6,411 nt of DNA from Elusimicrobia bacterium RBG_16_66_12. GTDB taxonomy: Bacteria; Elusimicrobiota; Elusimicrobia; UBA1565; UBA9628. The first letter of the stretch is position 1. Each line of letters starts with the position of its first letter. Below are positions 4,034 to 6,411 of this stretch, in pieces. Made by a program: the position numbers and the translations under genes. The notes below the pieces were generated by a model, which had not been told where the DNA came from, ran no database searches, and saw only the letters and a program-made list of their open reading frames with translations. Location of the stretch: contig MGUL01000144.1 in NCBI GenBank assembly GCA_001800005.1, positions 1 to 6,411 on the forward strand, read 5' to 3'.

Positions 4034-6157
4034 ATGACCCGCTCCAAGATCCTGCCCCTGCGCATCGACGAGGGCCCTTCCGCGACGCCGAAGGCCCAGT
4101 TGGCGGGGTTGCGCGCCTCCGAGCGCTTCTTCAACCGCGACCTCTCCTGGCTCGCGTTCAACGACCGCGTGCTCTCCGAGGCCGACGATCCCACCGTCCC
4201 TTCTCTGGAGCGCCTGAGATTCGCGACCATCGTCAGCTCGAACTTGGACGAGTTCTTCATGGTCCGCGTGGCCGAGATCGCCAAGATCGCGCGCCGCAAC
4301 GCCCAGCGCCGCTTCCTTGACGGGATGACCGCGCGCCAGACGCTCGCGCAGGTCCGCGAGCATGCGTTGCGCCAGAAGTCGCGCCAGGCCGTCGTGCTCC
4401 AGGGCGTGCTGGCCGCGCTGAAGGCCGACGGCATCGAGGTCATCTCTGAATATCTCGATGAGAAAGGCCCCGACGCCGAGGTGCAGGAGCGTCTGCCCCA
4501 GCTCAAGACCGTCGTGCGGCGCTATCCGGAGCCGCCGCCGCCGCTGGTCAGCGAGCGCATTCACGTCTTCGTGCGCTTCCCGCGCGAGTACGCGATCGTC
4601 ACCATCGAGGAGCGCGACGCGCGCTTGATCGCCCTGCCGACGAAGGACGGGGTGCGCCGCTACGCCCTGCTCGAGCGCTGGATCAGCGACCGCGCCGAGG
4701 ACCTTTTCCCGGACCGCGAGGTGATTGAGACCTTCCCGTTCAAGATCATCCGCGACGCCGACCTCCGGTGGCGCCCGGACGATGAGGGGAGCCTGGAGGA
4801 TCAGATTCTGGAGGCCGTCCAGCGCCGCGTGCGCGCCAAGGTCGCGCGGCTGGAAGTGGACTCCCCCTCCTACTCCGAGGGGGCCCTTTTCCTGGCCACG
4901 GCTTTGGGCCTGGACTCCTCGGCCCTGTACCGTTTCGATCTGCCCCTCGATCTGAGGACCCTGGCGCGCATCGAGGCGGCCAAGCCGGGCCAGCGCTATC
5001 CCCCCGTCGAGCCCCAGGTGCCGGCCCCTTTCCGCAAGCCCTCCTCGGCCTTCGAAATCGTGCGCCGCAAGGACATCCTCCTCCACCATCCCTACGACTC
5101 CTTCGACATCGTGGTGAAGTTCCTGGAGGGCGCGGCTCAGGATCCCTCGGTCAGGCGCATCTATCACACCCTCTACCGCACCAGCCAGGACTCGCCGATC
5201 ATGGGCGCTCTGAAGCTGGCGGCCGCCAACGGCAAGAAGGTCACCGCCTACGTCGAGATCAAGGCCCGCTTCGATGAGCTGAACAATCTCCGCTGGGCCG
5301 AGGAACTGCGCAAGGCCGGGGTGCGCGTCGTGCGGCACCTCGGACGCTTCAAGGTCCACTCGAAGGTCACGGCGGTCGTGCGCGAGGAGAACGGCGCCGA
5401 AGCCGTCTACTCCCACCTCGGCACCGGCAACTACCACCCGGTCACCGCGCGCCAGTACACGGACCTGGGACTGTTGACGTCCGACCCTGGCCTCGGGCGC
5501 GAGGCGCTCTCCTACTTCGAGTCCCTGGCCAAGGGCCGCCGCCCCGAGGGCTTCCTGGAGCTCCTGGTCGCGCCCGTGAACCTTCACGACGAGATGCTCC
5601 GCCTCATCCGCGAGGAGACGCGCCAGCAGAAGGCCGGCGCGCGCGGGCACATCATCGCGAAGATGAACTCGCTGCAGGACCCGGAGATCGTCGAGGCCCT
5701 CTACGAGGCCTCGAACGTGGGCGTGAAGATCGAGCTTCTCGTGCGCGGCATCTGCTGCCTGCGCCCGGGCATCGCGGGCATGTCCGAGAACATCCGCGTG
5801 GTCAGCGTGGTCGATCGCTTCCTTGAGCACAGTCGGATCTTCTACTTCCGCGCGGGGGGCGCTCGCAAGCTGTACCTGTCCAGCGCCGACTGGATGCCGC
5901 GCAACTTCTACTCGCGCTACGAGGTCGCCTTCCCGGTGAAGGATCCGACCCTGAAGCGCTACATCCGCGACACGATCCTGACCAAGGGCCTGGCCGACAA
6001 CCAGAAGGCGTGGACGCTCAAGCCCGACGGGTCCTATGCGCGCGCCGTCCCCGGCACAGGGGCGGCTCTGGTGCGCTCGCAGACCTTCTTCGAGGCGCTG
6101 GCGCGCTCCGACTACCGCGACACGGCGCTGGAGCAGAGGACAAAAGTCGAGTCTTAG
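4034..6157 (+). CDS. ppk1: Polyphosphate kinase 1 (PPK1)
   Basis: A 707-residue enzyme, normal length for PPK1, which reversibly transfers the ATP gamma-phosphate to growing inorganic polyphosphate and is usually membrane-associated. The N domain has FFNRDLSWLAFNDRVLSEA and SSNLDEFF, where N70 matches the ATP-contacting N45 of E. coli PPK1. The C1 and C2 domains (about 329-509 and 510-694) carry the phospholipase-D-like catalytic site: H442 (KVHSK), H461 (YSHLGTGNYHP) and H599 (LEHSR), spaced exactly as E. coli H435, H454 and H592. R382 (LYRTS) and R412 (KARFDE) match R375 and R405. The conserved YLSSADWMPRN segment is also present, so the enzyme should be active. The ATG at 4034 is the only ATG between the in-frame stop at 4016-4018 and the N domain; it has at best a weak AGG (4022-4024) as ribosome binding site. 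It is divergent from recQ; no ppx (exopolyphosphatase) neighbour is visible. Confidence 0.97.
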   Translation: MTRSKILPLRIDEGPSATPKAQLAGLRASERFFNRDLSWLAFNDRVLSEADDPTVPSLERLRFATIVSSNLDEFFMVRVAEIAKIARRNAQRRFLDGMTARQTLAQVREHALRQKSRQAVVLQGVLAALKADGIEVISEYLDEKGPDAEVQERLPQLKTVVRRYPEPPPPLVSERIHVFVRFPREYAIVTIEERDARLIALPTKDGVRRYALLERWISDRAEDLFPDREVIETFPFKIIRDADLRWRPDDEGSLEDQILEAVQRRVRAKVARLEVDSPSYSEGALFLATALGLDSSALYRFDLPLDLRTLARIEAAKPGQRYPPVEPQVPAPFRKPSSAFEIVRRKDILLHHPYDSFDIVVKFLEGAAQDPSVRRIYHTLYRTSQDSPIMGALKLAAANGKKVTAYVEIKARFDELNNLRWAEELRKAGVRVVRHLGRFKVHSKVTAVVREENGAEAVYSHLGTGNYHPVTARQYTDLGLLTSDPGLGREALSYFESLAKGRRPEGFLELLVAPVNLHDEMLRLIREETRQQKAGARGHIIAKMNSLQDPEIVEALYEASNVGVKIELLVRGICCLRPGIAGMSENIRVVSVVDRFLEHSRIFYFRAGGARKLYLSSADWMPRNFYSRYEVAFPVKDPTLKRYIRDTILTKGLADNQKAWTLKPDGSYARAVPGTGAALVRSQTFFEALARSDYRDTALEQRTKVES

Positions 6158-6164
6158 CCTCCGC

Positions 6165-6411
6165 TCAAGCCACGCTGGGAAGCGACGTTCGCGCCTCCCA
6201 TTGGGCCAGCAGGACCTCGGCGTGCTTCGCGGCCGACGTCATCGTCGGCTGCCAGCCCAGTTCCAGCCGGGCTTTCTCGCTGGACACCTGCTGGTCCAGC
6301 GCGAGAGCGTCCGCGAGCGGGCCCAACTGTCGGCGCGCCCGTGCGAGCGGCCAGTCCAAGACGTCGGCGCCTCCCGCCGCCTCGGCGAACGCTTCGGCGA
6401 CCTTCCGGACC
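6165..6411 (-). CDS. NAD-dependent epimerase/dehydratase-like protein, C-terminal end (partial)
   Basis: On the - strand an open frame enters from the right edge (first whole codon 6408-6410) and stops at TGA (6165-6167), giving the last 81 residues. The segment LALDQQVSSEKARLELGWQP is typical of the C-terminal substrate-binding part of extended short-chain dehydrogenase/reductase proteins annotated as NAD-dependent epimerase/dehydratase, where a 'S..KA...LGW.P' motif precedes the last helices. The Rossmann fold and the YxxxK catalytic pair would lie beyond the window, so substrate and reaction cannot be named. Ala-rich helices follow and the protein ends in SLPSVA. A TTG inside this segment (6357-6359) encodes an internal Leu, not a start, because the frame continues open upstream with family-like sequence. 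It converges with ppk1 across a 7-base gap that has no visible terminator. Confidence 0.75.
   Translation of the reverse strand, partial: VRKVAEAFAEAAGGADVLDWPLARARRQLGPLADALALDQQVSSEKARLELGWQPTMTSAAKHAEVLLAQWEARTSLPSVA

Noticed and set aside
3057..4037. 326-codon open frame on the + strand opposite recQ
   Set aside because: It is antisense to clear helicase motifs, has no recognisable domain, and would run through the recQ start and the ppk1 ATG.
3983..5830. 615-codon open frame on the - strand opposite ppk1
   Set aside because: It is an antisense shadow of a certain ppk1 gene. It has no family motif and is dominated by Leu, Gly, Val, Arg, Asp and His in low-complexity order.
5080..5940. 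Reading the C-terminal half of ppk1 as a phospholipase D or cardiolipin synthase
   Set aside because: PPK1 C1 and C2 domains share the phospholipase D fold. The N-terminal PPK1 motifs and the exact spacing of H442, H461 and H599 settle it as PPK1.

Overview
The window is a gene-dense stretch of GC-rich bacterial DNA (roughly two thirds G+C by eye). It holds five complete protein-coding genes and the ends of two more, with almost no intergenic space. I see no mobile element, CRISPR array, tRNA, rRNA or phage gene. The genes are housekeeping or signalling types found in many phyla. The organism is probably a free-living Gram-negative-type bacterium, but the sequence does not fix the lineage.

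Layout. Positions 2-85 (+) are the last 27 codons of an enoyl-CoA hydratase-like gene. A 97-base gap follows, with a plausible sigma70-type promoter and a tandem GACGTAAA repeat. Then comes a three-gene signalling operon on the + strand: a soluble histidine kinase with an N-terminal receiver domain and a PAS-like domain (183-1652), a single-domain receiver protein overlapping it by 4 bases (1649-2026), and a second, paralogous single-domain receiver (2056-2454). The operon meets recQ (2451-3986, - strand) tail to tail, and the two stop codons share one CTAG palindrome. A 47-base AT-rich gap separates recQ from the divergent ppk1 (4034-6157, +), which encodes polyphosphate kinase 1. Seven bases later, on the - strand, lies the C-terminal end of an NAD-dependent epimerase/dehydratase-like gene (6165 to beyond the right edge).

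How the genes may work together. The kinase and two receivers look like a self-contained phosphorelay: one phosphodonor His (H254) and three receiver Asp residues (D60 in the kinase, D56 and D59 in the two small proteins). None of the three proteins has a DNA-binding or enzymatic output domain, so the output must be protein-protein contact or a partner encoded elsewhere. RecQ is a 3'-5' DNA helicase that appears to lack the winged-helix part of its RQC region while keeping the zinc cysteines and an HRDC domain. PPK1 keeps all the catalytic residues I could check. No functional link between recQ, ppk1 and the signalling operon is visible beyond proximity.

On the hunt for a new system: I do not see a clearly novel one. 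The points most worth a second look are the output-less REC-PAS-kinase/REC/REC cassette with its helically phased promoter repeat, the shortened RecQ, the CTAG-shared stop codons, and the divergent recQ/ppk1 starts, which lack clear ribosome binding sites and each overlap a tiny ORF.
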